Shown here: positions 1 through 8,714 of the stretch, piece after piece | Layout of the letters: each line of letters starts with the position of its first letter | Numbering within the stretch: position 1 is the first letter of the stretch | Source of the DNA: Chitinophagaceae bacterium | GTDB lineage: Bacteria; Bacteroidota; Bacteroidia; Chitinophagales; UBA10324 | Assembly: GCA_016717285.1 (NCBI GenBank) | Contig: JADKFU010000005.1 | Coordinates: 914,501 to 978,500 of the forward strand | DNA: 64,000 nt | Direction: 5' to 3' | Notes under the pieces: model-generated | Database searches by the model: none | What the model was told of the DNA's origin: nothing | What the model saw: only the letters and a program-made list of their open reading frames with translations | Program-made: the position numbers and the translations under genes

Positions 1-1
1 T

Positions 2-343
2 GAGTTTCAAAATAATTTTCTGATGACGTTTCCAAAAGCCGGATTTGAAGCAGCTATATTTTTAAAAAATACCGGTGCCACGCCTGGCTTTAACTTAGAT
101 GTGGATGGCAATGTTTATCAGACAACAATTGGTGCATATACAATTGTTGATTTGTCACTTACTAAATATATATTGAACAAGCACATTGCTTTTTCAATGG
201 GTGTAAAAAATCTTTTTGATGTGGTAAATATTCAAAGTAATGCCGCTTCGGGAACAGCACACTCATCGGGAGATGTTTCAGTTCCTTATTCAACAGGAAG
301 GTTTATTTTTGGAAGCATTCGATTCAAACTTTATAAGGAATAG
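2..343 (+). CDS. TonB-dependent receptor, C-terminal end (partial)
   Basis: The frame is open from base 2, so the gene begins upstream of the window; the first internal ATG is at 23. The visible ~113 residues alternate hydrophobic and polar in the manner of beta-strands. They include the phrase TKYILNKHIAFSMGVKNLFD, close to the penultimate-strand motif of TonB-dependent receptors, and end in an aromatic strand (GRFIFGSIRFKLYKE). Such receptors are 22-strand outer-membrane barrels that import ligands using TonB energy. The next gene, 41 bp downstream, is HmuY-like, so heme or a related metal chelate is the likely ligand. That is inference from context; the plug and most of the barrel are not visible. 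Confidence 0.8.
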   Translation, partial: EFQNNFLMTFPKAGFEAAIFLKNTGATPGFNLDVDGNVYQTTIGAYTIVDLSLTKYILNKHIAFSMGVKNLFDVVNIQSNAASGTAHSSGDVSVPYSTGRFIFGSIRFKLYKE

Positions 344-384
344 TTTTTTGAAGTGATAACACGGTTAACCGGAGGATTAGAAAT

Positions 385-1404
385 ATGATTAAGAGCAAAA
401 GGGTTTTTCAATTGGAGTCAATAATTTTTGGTGCGAATGCATTTTTTCGTGGGATTGTTACAATGCTTTTCATCATTTTTTTCTCTTCCTGCTTCAAAGA
501 TGATACGGCTATAGTGCTCCCTCCCCCGGGAGACGCGGAAATCAGCCAAGTGTCCATGGGATCTGATTATCAACGCCAGATTTATTTTGATATGGCTACC
601 GAAGATACACTTGCCAGCAATTATAATTGTTGGGACTTATGCTTTCAATCAACTGCAGATGGCTGGCACATTTGGATCAACGGAGGTAATCTTGCGATGA
701 TTGCCAATATGAACACGCAGGACTTTGATGCTATTACGAGTACTAACGGTGCAGCCTGGAAATGGGATGAATCAAGCTGGAATATTGATTCCACAGCAAT
801 CGGTGACTGGAGAAATGATCGTAAAGTATACGTAATGGATCTTGGTTATGAAAAGCCGGCAGAGCAACGGTATAAGAAAATTATTTTTCAAACGCTTACT
901 GATACCTATTACGAAATTGAATTTGCTAACCTTGATGGGAGTGATGTTCATGTAATGCAAGTTCCAAAGAATGAGTTGTTTGCTTATGCCTACTTTTCTT
1001 TTGTTGAAGGTGGAACACTACTCAATATAGAACCCGACAATCAACGGTGGGATATTCTGTTTACAAGGTACCGTTATATTTTTTATGATCTGAATCCGCC
1101 TTTGCCTTATTTAGTTACAGGTGTGCTCATTAATCCAGGAATTGCAATTGCAATTGATTCCACTTTTTCTTTTAGTGATATTGACTATGCAAAGGCACTC
1201 GATTTCACTTATTCTGACAAGCGAGACATAATCGGTTACAACTGGAAGTATTATGATTTCGACAATGCAGCTTATGTTGTTCGTTCGAATATTAATTACA
1301 TTATCCGCGACATGGAAGGAGTATATTGGAAAATGCACTTTATTGATTTTTACAATAATGGAGGTGAGAAGGGATATCCGCAATTCGAATTTCAACGACT
1401 TTAA
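385..1404 (+). CDS. HmuY-like lipoprotein
   Basis: 339 aa. A hydrophobic stretch ending in FFSSC (about residues 24-36) is a lipobox-type signal, so a surface or periplasmic lipoprotein is expected. A few upstream residues make the exact start uncertain. The mature protein contains YQRQIYFDMATED followed by NCWDLCFQSTADGWHIWINGG (about residues 60-100), matching the HmuY family pattern of a Q-x-Y-F strand followed by W-D-L-x-F and an N-G-G turn. HmuY proteins bind heme outside the cell and pass it to a TonB-dependent partner, and a receptor lies directly upstream. The heme ligand residues cannot be assigned by eye, so the ligand remains inferred. Confidence 0.7.
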   Translation: MIKSKRVFQLESIIFGANAFFRGIVTMLFIIFFSSCFKDDTAIVLPPPGDAEISQVSMGSDYQRQIYFDMATEDTLASNYNCWDLCFQSTADGWHIWINGGNLAMIANMNTQDFDAITSTNGAAWKWDESSWNIDSTAIGDWRNDRKVYVMDLGYEKPAEQRYKKIIFQTLTDTYYEIEFANLDGSDVHVMQVPKNELFAYAYFSFVEGGTLLNIEPDNQRWDILFTRYRYIFYDLNPPLPYLVTGVLINPGIAIAIDSTFSFSDIDYAKALDFTYSDKRDIIGYNWKYYDFDNAAYVVRSNINYIIRDMEGVYWKMHFIDFYNNGGEKGYPQFEFQRL

Positions 1405-1603
1405 GCTTACTATTCTTACAGCTTATCGTATAGCCCAGATTGGAAAATAGTTACCGATTACAGATAGCAATTTATTGGATTATTTATTATGTACAATCTG
1501 AATCGCTGATTGATTATATCTGAAATATTGGTGATACACTGTATTGATTTTTACATTAACTTTATGTTGCTTCAAATCTCTGATGCCACTCAACGATTGT
1601 AAC

Positions 1604-2878
1604 ATGAAAGGACTCTTCATTTTCCTGCTCTCGTCAACTGGATTTTTTGCGCAGCAAACTCAGGCGCAATTGTTTACTGGATTGCAGCCTGGTGTATCCA
1701 AAGGTTCATCAGATTTATTTATTTCAAATTTTTTTGAAAATGAAAATGATGGTGGAGTATCCGGAATTTATGCAGTTCCTGATTACCAATGCACGGGCTT
1801 CATAAATCCTTCCGTTGAAATAGTTAACTATGGTTCTAATGTGCTTTCTGCCGCATTAATAAAATATACTGTTGATTCAGAGTTGCCTCAATATCTGGCA
1901 TGGGAAGGAAGCCTTGAAACCGGTGAAGCAGATGTGATAGAATTCGATCAGATTCAGGTAACTGCAGGATTTCATCAACTAGCTGTGACTATTATTGAAG
2001 CCAACGGACTTGCTGATATCAATGGAAGTAACAATGATGGATTGGTTGATTTTTATATAATTGGATCAAGTATCTCCGTACCTGTGTCGCAGCCATTTGA
2101 AACTGTAATCTTACCGGAAGGATATTTTGTAGAAAATGAAGACGAGTTCGGTTGGAAAATGTATTCCCAGGAAAAGGAACTAGGCGATAATAATTACATG
2201 TTGCAAATGCCTTTTTTTTATAGTGTTGCTGAAAATATTTACTATGCATATATCAAGAACCTCAACCTTTTGAATCAGGGAAGTGCAGTATTGAATTTTG
2301 ATGTGGCTTACCGCTATTATCAAAACAGCGGACTTATTAATTTTGATAAACTCCAGGTAGAAGTATCTGTTGATTGCGGGGCGTTCTGGAATGTAGTATA
2401 TGATAAGGAGAAGGATGATTTAGCCACAGTGCCTCCAAGTGGAGCAAGTATTTATTATCCGGTAGCCGACGATGAGTGGCGAACTGAAACAGTAAATCTT
2501 GATAATTATGCTGGGAATGCCAACGTGATGATTCGGTTTAAGGCGACAAGCGGTCATGGCAATAATCTTTACATCGATAATTTAAAAATTTCTTCAACCG
2601 TTGGTCTTGAAGAAGTCGCAAATGCAAAGGAGTCGATGCTGATTTATCCAAATCCTGCTGATGATTTGGCAATGATTGATTTGCCATGGTCCTCCGAAGC
2701 GTCAGGCCCTGCTATACAGGTCTATAATAGTTCGGGTCAGCTTATTCGTCAATTCAAGGGTTTACTGGAATCACCGGCTATGATATATACCTCTGATTTA
2801 CCTGCTGGTCTATATCTGATCCGATTGATTGATCAGGGAGCATTGAAGGGAATCTCAAAGCTAACAGTGATTCATTGA
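1604..2878 (+). CDS. T9SS type A sorted secreted protein
   Basis: The ATG at 1604 is preferred over 1544 because it begins a clean signal peptide (MKGLFIFLLSS...QQTQAQ). The 424-aa product has a middle region resembling MAM/jelly-roll or cleaved-adhesin type beta domains, with a phrase like VNLDNYAGNANVMIRFKATS and NNLYIDNLKIS near residue 320. It ends with a Por-type C-terminal domain (IYPNPADDLAMIDL, then LPAGLYLIRLI). The type IX system recognises this tail and exports the protein to the surface. It follows the receptor and HmuY-like genes on the same strand with a ~200 bp gap, so co-function in ligand capture is possible but not shown. No catalytic motif is recognisable. Confidence 0.75.
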   Translation: MKGLFIFLLSSTGFFAQQTQAQLFTGLQPGVSKGSSDLFISNFFENENDGGVSGIYAVPDYQCTGFINPSVEIVNYGSNVLSAALIKYTVDSELPQYLAWEGSLETGEADVIEFDQIQVTAGFHQLAVTIIEANGLADINGSNNDGLVDFYIIGSSISVPVSQPFETVILPEGYFVENEDEFGWKMYSQEKELGDNNYMLQMPFFYSVAENIYYAYIKNLNLLNQGSAVLNFDVAYRYYQNSGLINFDKLQVEVSVDCGAFWNVVYDKEKDDLATVPPSGASIYYPVADDEWRTETVNLDNYAGNANVMIRFKATSGHGNNLYIDNLKISSTVGLEEVANAKESMLIYPNPADDLAMIDLPWSSEASGPAIQVYNSSGQLIRQFKGLLESPAMIYTSDLPAGLYLIRLIDQGALKGISKLTVIH

Positions 2879-2938
2879 TTGATCTATCTACGGTGGACAA
2901 CTATTTTTTAGTTATTCATTTACATGATCTTATGTATT

Positions 2939-3045
2939 AGAAACCATCTCAAAATTGATGCGTCTTGCTGAATTTATTTCCGAAGGATCCTTCGGAAAAC
3001 AAGTTCGGAATGACACTGCTCTTTTGCCTTTTTAAGATGGCTTCT
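2939..3045. repeat. Palindromic MITE/REP-like intergenic element
   Basis: A 107-bp segment bounded by imperfect terminal inverted repeats: AGAAACCATCTCAAAA at 2939-2954 and the complement of AGAAGCCATCTTAAAA at 3030-3045 (14 of 16 match). A perfect 22-nt palindrome sits at 2977-2998 (core CCGAAGGATCCTTCGG), followed by AAGTTCGGAATGACA. The rest of the 2879-3347 gap shows no gene. It looks like a non-coding dispersed repeat, but no second copy is visible in this window. Confidence 0.55.
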
Positions 3046-3347
3046 AGTATTTCAGACGGTGAAATGATTTGGATGTGCAAGATTTAATCTTTAAAAATAG
3101 TTGAGTAAGGGAAATTGGCCAATCGAATTTCAAATGATTGCGTAATAACTTTTTCTACTCTGCTGTTTTCGGTAAAGGGTTATCGCGAAGAATTATTCCA
3201 ACAATTTTACTTCATAAGAGGTTTTCAATTGCATATATGCTTATGAATGATTTTATCAAACATTTTTGATTAGGAAATCAGATTTTTTCAGCAAAAGAAT
3301 GTCTTTTACTAAAGTGGTAATGCCTTAATGCTTATTACGATTTCTTT

Positions 3348-4970
3348 TTACTTCATTATTATGCCTGTAATGGGTTTCCCTGTGCAGCCACTCGGGTAGG
3401 AGATATTTAACCAATTAGAAATCGTAGGCGCAATATCAGGAACCACGAGCGGATCCGCAGTTGTGCCATGTGCTATTTTCCAGCCATACCAAATAAGGGG
3501 AACGTGATTATCATAGTCGTAAACAGTTCCATGAGAAGTTCCTTTTGTCTGGTGCCATTCTACCCACCCTGGTGATAATGAATAAAGAATGTCACCACTT
3601 CTTGCCGGCTGATAACCATTCATGATTGTATTTTGAACAAAAGGGGCGCAATTATTTATTCCATAATCCGGTGCACACACGCAAAGTGTTCCTGGTTGAG
3701 CAATAAGATAATCCCGCACTTTCAACGCAACCGATTCTTCTGAAAATTTTGAAGTAGCAATCATCTTCTTATTCAGATATATCTGTTGACTGCTCATGGA
3801 ATTGATCCATTTTCCGGTTCCGAATACTGAAGAAAGGTAGTTGTTCAGATTTTGCAAAACACTGTCAGTACTGGTGAAACTACCGGCAAGGTGTTTATCT
3901 TTTGCAAATAGAGGATTCAGTGCCACACCGTGATCGGCTGTCAGAAATACAAGCACATTATTTTTCCCTGCATATTCATCAATAAATTTTAGTAGTGCTT
4001 CAATATCGCGATCAAGGCGGGCATAACAATCAGCAGTTTCCAGTGAATTAGGTCCGAAAGAATGACCAATAATATCAGTGGACGAAAAGCTGATGCAAAG
4101 AAAATCAGTTGAAGCATGCTTTCCCATTTGTTCTCCTTTTATTGCTTCAATGGCAACATCTTTCGTCATCGTATTTCCAAAAGGAGACACTGGGATCAGG
4201 GCATAATTTTTTTTCACCATCCTGTGAGGGAATATCGGCATTGTTTCGCCGGGTAAGTTGCTTTCATAAGGAACTGTATCATTTGTACACATTGAATAAT
4301 CTTTTCTGGGAAGTAACAATCGCCAGTCATTCTGCAAATAGCTATCAGGTTTATGGGATTTGTTGAACTGCTCCATCCAGGCAGGCAACGTTTTCATGTA
4401 AAAAGTGCTGGTAATCCAATTTCCTGTTTTTGAATCAAACCAAAAAGAACCATTGGATAAATGACCTGCAGGCATTATCGCAGCCCGATCTTTTAACGCG
4501 ATGCCGATTACCTTTGATTCCCTGCTTACCAGCTTTAATTCGTCTGTAATGGTGGAAGTTTCCAGAAGAAAAGGTGAAGCGGAAGCGGCAGCCACTTCAT
4601 TGCCTACGGTGGTTGTAAGAGGATCTGATACGCAATAGATTTCCTGCTCTGTATTCCGGTCAAACCAATTGTTATCTATTATTCCATGAATGGCTGGTGT
4701 GGTGCCTGTGTAGATGGTGGAATGTCCCGGCGCTGTAGTGGTAAGAAAATAATTGTAATGCGTATTCCGGCAAAGGAACCCTTCATTTACCAGTCTCTTA
4801 AATCCCCCGTCTCCATATAAATCCCAAAATCTCCAGATAAAGTCGTAGCGCATTTGATCAATTACAATACCTACTACCAATTTTGGCTTATCAGGTGCAT
4901 TGCTGCTTTGTGCAAGACTCAATTGTATACAAGAAAAAACTGCGAGAACAATAGGAATGATTTTTTTCAT
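3348..4970 (-). CDS. PafA-like alkaline phosphatase family protein
   Basis: The start at 4970 gives MKKIIPIVLAVFSCIQLSLAQ, a clear signal peptide; the longer frame to 5060 adds 30 unlikely residues. The 540-aa product begins its mature part with KPKLVVGIVIDQMRYD, where the Asp is a typical first metal ligand. It then has TTTAPGHSTIYTGTTPAIHGI with the expected Thr nucleophile about residue 78, SSTDIIGHSFGP (D/H metal ligands) and LTADHGV (D-H pair). This is the order seen in periplasmic monoesterases of the PafA/nucleotide-pyrophosphatase superfamily of Bacteroidota. It probably releases phosphate from organic esters in the periplasm. It lies downstream of the GT39-like gene with a ~90 bp gap. 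Confidence 0.85.
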   Translation of the reverse strand: MKKIIPIVLAVFSCIQLSLAQSSNAPDKPKLVVGIVIDQMRYDFIWRFWDLYGDGGFKRLVNEGFLCRNTHYNYFLTTTAPGHSTIYTGTTPAIHGIIDNNWFDRNTEQEIYCVSDPLTTTVGNEVAAASASPFLLETSTITDELKLVSRESKVIGIALKDRAAIMPAGHLSNGSFWFDSKTGNWITSTFYMKTLPAWMEQFNKSHKPDSYLQNDWRLLLPRKDYSMCTNDTVPYESNLPGETMPIFPHRMVKKNYALIPVSPFGNTMTKDVAIEAIKGEQMGKHASTDFLCISFSSTDIIGHSFGPNSLETADCYARLDRDIEALLKFIDEYAGKNNVLVFLTADHGVALNPLFAKDKHLAGSFTSTDSVLQNLNNYLSSVFGTGKWINSMSSQQIYLNKKMIATSKFSEESVALKVRDYLIAQPGTLCVCAPDYGINNCAPFVQNTIMNGYQPARSGDILYSLSPGWVEWHQTKGTSHGTVYDYDNHVPLIWYGWKIAHGTTADPLVVPDIAPTISNWLNISYPSGCTGKPITGIIMK

Positions 4971-5060
4971 AAACAGAGTTGAAGACTGGTTTTTGAACTG
5001 TGAAAATAAGTTATTGGATGAATTACCAGCATCAAGCCCGACATGCAGTCGTATGGACAA

Positions 5061-6557
5061 TTACTCTTTGCTCGCTTCTTTCTTTTTCATCAGGAATCGA
5101 GAGTTCCATCCCAATGAAAGCATTGTATCATATTCGGCAACAAGAAGCTTGATGTCATCTGATGTGCTATAATAATAATTGTACTTCAAGTCAGTTTCAG
5201 GATGAAAATCCTGGTGAAAAGGTGCCAGCTCAATCCAGTCTTTGTGTTCAGTAACAAGGTGAAAATTTAGTGAAGGATAAAACCACCAACTGCAGTTGAG
5301 CATGATCGGTTTAGCTGTTTTCTGATGTTCTTCTTCCAATGCGTTGATCACTTTATAAGTGTCCGCGTCATACCACCATTCAAAGCAGTAAGTAAAATTC
5401 GCTGCTCTGATTAAATGAATGAGGGCGAAAATGGAAAGCGGTATTGAGAAAAAAACTATTGAAGCGGACCATTTACCGCGTAACCATTCTGCAAAAAAAA
5501 CAAAATTAATCGCCATTAGTGGATAGAAAAACAAGGCCGTACGTGAAGTCAGGTAAGGAGTGTCAACGAGATAAAATTGCAACATGTTTACGATAATGCT
5601 CCCGATGAAAACAAGCAGAAAGAACATCTGGTTACATTTGTACAGCACCATTTTTTCTTTAAAAAATTGCCATGCCGCACTTAAAATTATGATGGAAATA
5701 ATTGCGATAAGTAAATAGCTGAATTCCACTGCATGCAGATTAAAATATTCTACGTTATACTGGCTTGCGTAAAGCAATGTCAACACAGTATCTTTATAAA
5801 AACCATTGGTACCCCAATAAACGAACTGATTGGTAGCTATCATTTTTGTTATTGGAATATAACTGGCAACTGCCAGCAGCAATGAGCCCATAAAAAGTAT
5901 GAACCATTGCCATGCAAGTTTTTTAGGCAGTTTTTGTGCTATATGTTGTAACCAATTAAATTGGAAGGAAGCTATGCCAAGTAATCCAATAAATGCCGCA
6001 TAGAAATTGAGCGTGGTAAAATTTGTGTAAACCGCCAGCATCGAGAATAATACTGACCATGCCAGGTGTATATTTTTTTTCTTTTCAAGAAATAGTAAAG
6101 AAAAATAAAGCGCGGTCATCATAAATGAAATGGACAACGCATAGCCTCTTGCAAGTGAAAAAAAATCGAGGAGGTAAGGGTTGCACACCATCACACAGAT
6201 CCCAAAAAAAGTTACTGCCGCATCCGCAGTGATTTTGCGAATGAAAAGAAATACCATCGTGAAGTAAAGGCTAAAACCGAGAATGTTTGGCAATCGTGCT
6301 GCAAAGGGATGCATGCCGAAGAGAGTAGCAGACAGCTTAACAAGCAAGGTATTCAGAATATGGTTATTCGGAATCGGTCTTTCATAGGTTACAATGTCAT
6401 GAATCGACATCGTAGAATAAGTGAGGCAAGTATTGGATTCATCGTGAGTTATGGGAAGTAATATGGCTCTTGCAACCACATACACCATCAACAAAATTCC
6501 CAATAGAACCGGAAAAACTGTTTTGAACAGAAATGATAATTTCTCGTTCTTAATCAT
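5061..6557 (-). CDS. GT39-like polytopic membrane glycosyltransferase
   Basis: About 498 aa from ATG 6557; a longer start at 6596 is possible but adds a leader before MIKNEKLSFLFK. The first transmembrane segment is followed by LLPITHDESNTCL, an acidic D-E loop at the position where GT-C enzymes of the GT39/ArnT type carry their catalytic Asp, and by ERPIPNNHILNTLL. Roughly ten further hydrophobic helices follow, then a soluble C-terminal part of about 100 residues. Such proteins transfer sugars from polyprenyl-phosphate donors across the inner membrane. Donor and acceptor cannot be inferred. It may be co-transcribed with the downstream phosphatase. Confidence 0.65.
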   Translation of the reverse strand: MIKNEKLSFLFKTVFPVLLGILLMVYVVARAILLPITHDESNTCLTYSTMSIHDIVTYERPIPNNHILNTLLVKLSATLFGMHPFAARLPNILGFSLYFTMVFLFIRKITADAAVTFFGICVMVCNPYLLDFFSLARGYALSISFMMTALYFSLLFLEKKKNIHLAWSVLFSMLAVYTNFTTLNFYAAFIGLLGIASFQFNWLQHIAQKLPKKLAWQWFILFMGSLLLAVASYIPITKMIATNQFVYWGTNGFYKDTVLTLLYASQYNVEYFNLHAVEFSYLLIAIISIIILSAAWQFFKEKMVLYKCNQMFFLLVFIGSIIVNMLQFYLVDTPYLTSRTALFFYPLMAINFVFFAEWLRGKWSASIVFFSIPLSIFALIHLIRAANFTYCFEWWYDADTYKVINALEEEHQKTAKPIMLNCSWWFYPSLNFHLVTEHKDWIELAPFHQDFHPETDLKYNYYYSTSDDIKLLVAEYDTMLSLGWNSRFLMKKKEASKE

Positions 6558-6640
6558 CTTCAAAAAACTGTAAAACGGGTGATTCAAAAAAAGCAATTTC
6601 TTCTCTTGAAAGTAAGTCGCAAGTTATGGTTTATTAAAAA

Positions 6641-6672
6641 AATAAAGGGACTTCATTTGAAGTCCCTTTATT
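6641..6672 (-). terminator. Perfect hairpin terminator
   Basis: A perfect 15-bp stem (AATAAAGGGACTTCA and its complement) closes on a 2-nt centre, with A/T-rich flanks on both sides. It lies just after the stop of the zinc-ribbon gene and before the GT39-like gene, so it should end the Nif3-like/zinc-ribbon transcript on the minus strand. Confidence 0.8.
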
Positions 6673-6694
6673 ACTTATCGCTCTCTTACGGGAG

Positions 6695-7453
6695 CTATTT
6701 GGTTTCCAGCACCTCATCTACGAGTATGCGGCCACAATGTTCGCAAACAATAATCTTTTTGTGTTGACGGATTTCCATTTGAGTTTGCGGTGGAATGGCG
6801 TTGTAGCAACCGCCGCAGGCATCTCTTTGCACCGTTACCACTGCTAATCCATTTTTGTAAGAAGTGCGTATGCGGTGATATGCCTGCAGTAACCGTTCTT
6901 CAATTTTAGTCTGCTGTTCTTTAGATTTTTTTAACAGCGTCTTTTCTTCTGCATCTGTTTCTTCAATAATATGTTCCAGCTCCTCCTTCTTTTGTTTCAG
7001 ATTTTTTTCTTTCTCCTTAATCGCCTTCCTGGAAGTTTCAAGGTATTCACCCTTTACATTCATCTCCTCTGTTGCTTCCCGCATGCGCTTTTCTCCCAGT
7101 TGAATATCAAGCTTCTGCAGTTCAATTTCTTTGCTCAGCGCATCAAACTCACGGTTGTTTTTTACGTTGTTTTGCTGTTTCTGATATTTCTTGATTAACG
7201 ACTCGGCTTCTTTGATTGAGTTTTTGCGGCTGGCAATATTTTCTTCCATCTCCTTCAACTCATCTTCAATTTTACCAATGCGAGTTTTGAGACCTGCCAA
7301 CTCATCTTCCAGGTCTTTCACTTCCATAGGAAGTTCGCCTTTCAACACCTGTATATCATCTGTTTTGGTGTCAATTTTTTGAAGTCGGTAAAGTGCCCTC
7401 AATTTTTCTTCTACCGTGTTGTCGGTTTTTGGAGCTTCTTTCACTTTGGCCAT
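6695..7453 (-). CDS. Coiled-coil protein with C4-type zinc ribbon
   Basis: 252 aa. Residues ~10-180 are a long charged coiled coil (repeated E/K/L heptads). The C-terminus has CGGCYNAIPPQ and CEHCGRIL, four cysteines forming a C4 zinc ribbon. This is the architecture of the widespread bacterial family once called DUF164, usually about 240-250 aa, thought to bind nucleic acids or act as an adaptor; its cellular role is not firmly known. Its start codon overlaps the end of the Nif3-like gene by one base, so the two are translationally coupled, an arrangement common in Bacteroidota. Confidence 0.85.
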   Translation of the reverse strand: MAKVKEAPKTDNTVEEKLRALYRLQKIDTKTDDIQVLKGELPMEVKDLEDELAGLKTRIGKIEDELKEMEENIASRKNSIKEAESLIKKYQKQQNNVKNNREFDALSKEIELQKLDIQLGEKRMREATEEMNVKGEYLETSRKAIKEKEKNLKQKKEELEHIIEETDAEEKTLLKKSKEQQTKIEERLLQAYHRIRTSYKNGLAVVTVQRDACGGCYNAIPPQTQMEIRQHKKIIVCEHCGRILVDEVLETK

Positions 7454-8547
7454 CAGTAATAGTTTATTGGATTAGTGTTAATAGATGTAAAACGGACGGC
7501 AAAAGTAGGAAACTTTTGCCTTAAAACATCAGCAAAAATCTCCGGTGTAAATTGTTCGCTTTCAAAATGACCTATGTCAGCGATAATGATGGCATTATCG
7601 GCATCAAAAAACTGGTGGTATTTAAAGTCTGCTGATATGAAAATATCCGCTCCGGCATCTATTGCATTACGAAGTAAAAAGCTTCCGGCACCACCACAAA
7701 TCGCTACCGTGCTGACAGTGTTTTTGCATAATGTTGTATGCCGGATGATTTTTACTGACAATTTCTCCTTAAGATATTTCAGAAATGCATCTGTTTTCAT
7801 AGGTGATTTTAATTTTCCGGTCAGGCCGGCTCCGGTTTGGTGCCAAGGATTAACAAGTGCTACAATATCATATGCTACTTCCTCATACGGATGGCTTCTA
7901 CGAAGGGCTGAAATGAGTTGATGCAAGCGCCATCGCGGGAAAACGACTTCAATTTTCGTTTCGGGTTCGATATGTCTTTTCCCCTTTTCCCCAACGAAGG
8001 CATTTGACGAATCATTTCCCCTGAATGTTCCCATTCCATCAACGTTAAAACTGCATTCGTCATAATTGCCAATGGACCCGGCACCTGCATTAAATAGTGC
8101 CGCCCGAACTTGTTCTGCATGGCTGACCGGAACGAAAGTAAAAAGCTTCATCAACTGATCATTCTTTGCCGAGAGCACTTTAAGATCTTGCAGATTAAGC
8201 CGTTCGGCGATTTTCGCATTTACGCCATAAATCAGGTTGTCAAGATTGGTGTGAGCAGCATAAATGGCGATGTGATGTCTGATGGCCAGCAAGAGTATAC
8301 GTTCAACATAATTGCTACCGGTTATTTTTTTTATGCCTGAAAAAATAACCGGATGATGAGCAATCACGAGGTTACAGCCTGTCGTAATAGCTTCCTCCAG
8401 AACAGCCTCAGTCACATCAAGGCAAAGCATAGCCTGTGAAATTTCCTGTTCATAGTCTCCTGTCAGCAAGCCTGCATTGTCATAGTTTTCCTGAAGACTG
8501 AGCGGTGCAAATGCTTCGAGTGCAGTAGTAATTTCTATCAGTTTCAC
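7453..8547 (-). CDS. Nif3-like dinuclear metal centre protein
   Basis: The GTG at 8547 gives MKLIEITTALEAFAPLSLQENYDNAGLL, the typical family N-terminus; the frame extends to a TTG at 8568. A TATTTTTG box on the minus strand at 8566-8573 lies just upstream of the GTG, which fits this start. Metal-ligand motifs are visible: NLVIAHHPVIFSG (two His), YAAHTNLDN (His, Asp) and, near the C-terminus, IADIGHFESEQF. The central ~120 residues form the PII-like insert found in longer (~365 aa) members. Nif3/YbgI/DUF34 proteins bind two metals; GTP cyclohydrolase-related or metallochaperone roles have been proposed, without agreement. It is the first gene of a two-gene operon. Confidence 0.88.
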   Translation of the reverse strand: MKLIEITTALEAFAPLSLQENYDNAGLLTGDYEQEISQAMLCLDVTEAVLEEAITTGCNLVIAHHPVIFSGIKKITGSNYVERILLLAIRHHIAIYAAHTNLDNLIYGVNAKIAERLNLQDLKVLSAKNDQLMKLFTFVPVSHAEQVRAALFNAGAGSIGNYDECSFNVDGMGTFRGNDSSNAFVGEKGKRHIEPETKIEVVFPRWRLHQLISALRRSHPYEEVAYDIVALVNPWHQTGAGLTGKLKSPMKTDAFLKYLKEKLSVKIIRHTTLCKNTVSTVAICGGAGSFLLRNAIDAGADIFISADFKYHQFFDADNAIIIADIGHFESEQFTPEIFADVLRQKFPTFAVRFTSINTNPINYY

Positions 8548-8714
8548 AGCATATGGATTTGTGAACAAAAATAGCGATTGACTACATTAGCGATCCTTTT
8601 ATTCTTGTCATCTTTGACGGATGGCGATGTTATTGAAAGATGCAAGACCTCACATCAACTGATTGTTTGCAAAGGCAGAGAAGTTTTTTTGATAGCTCAA
8701 ACGATTTTTTGACA

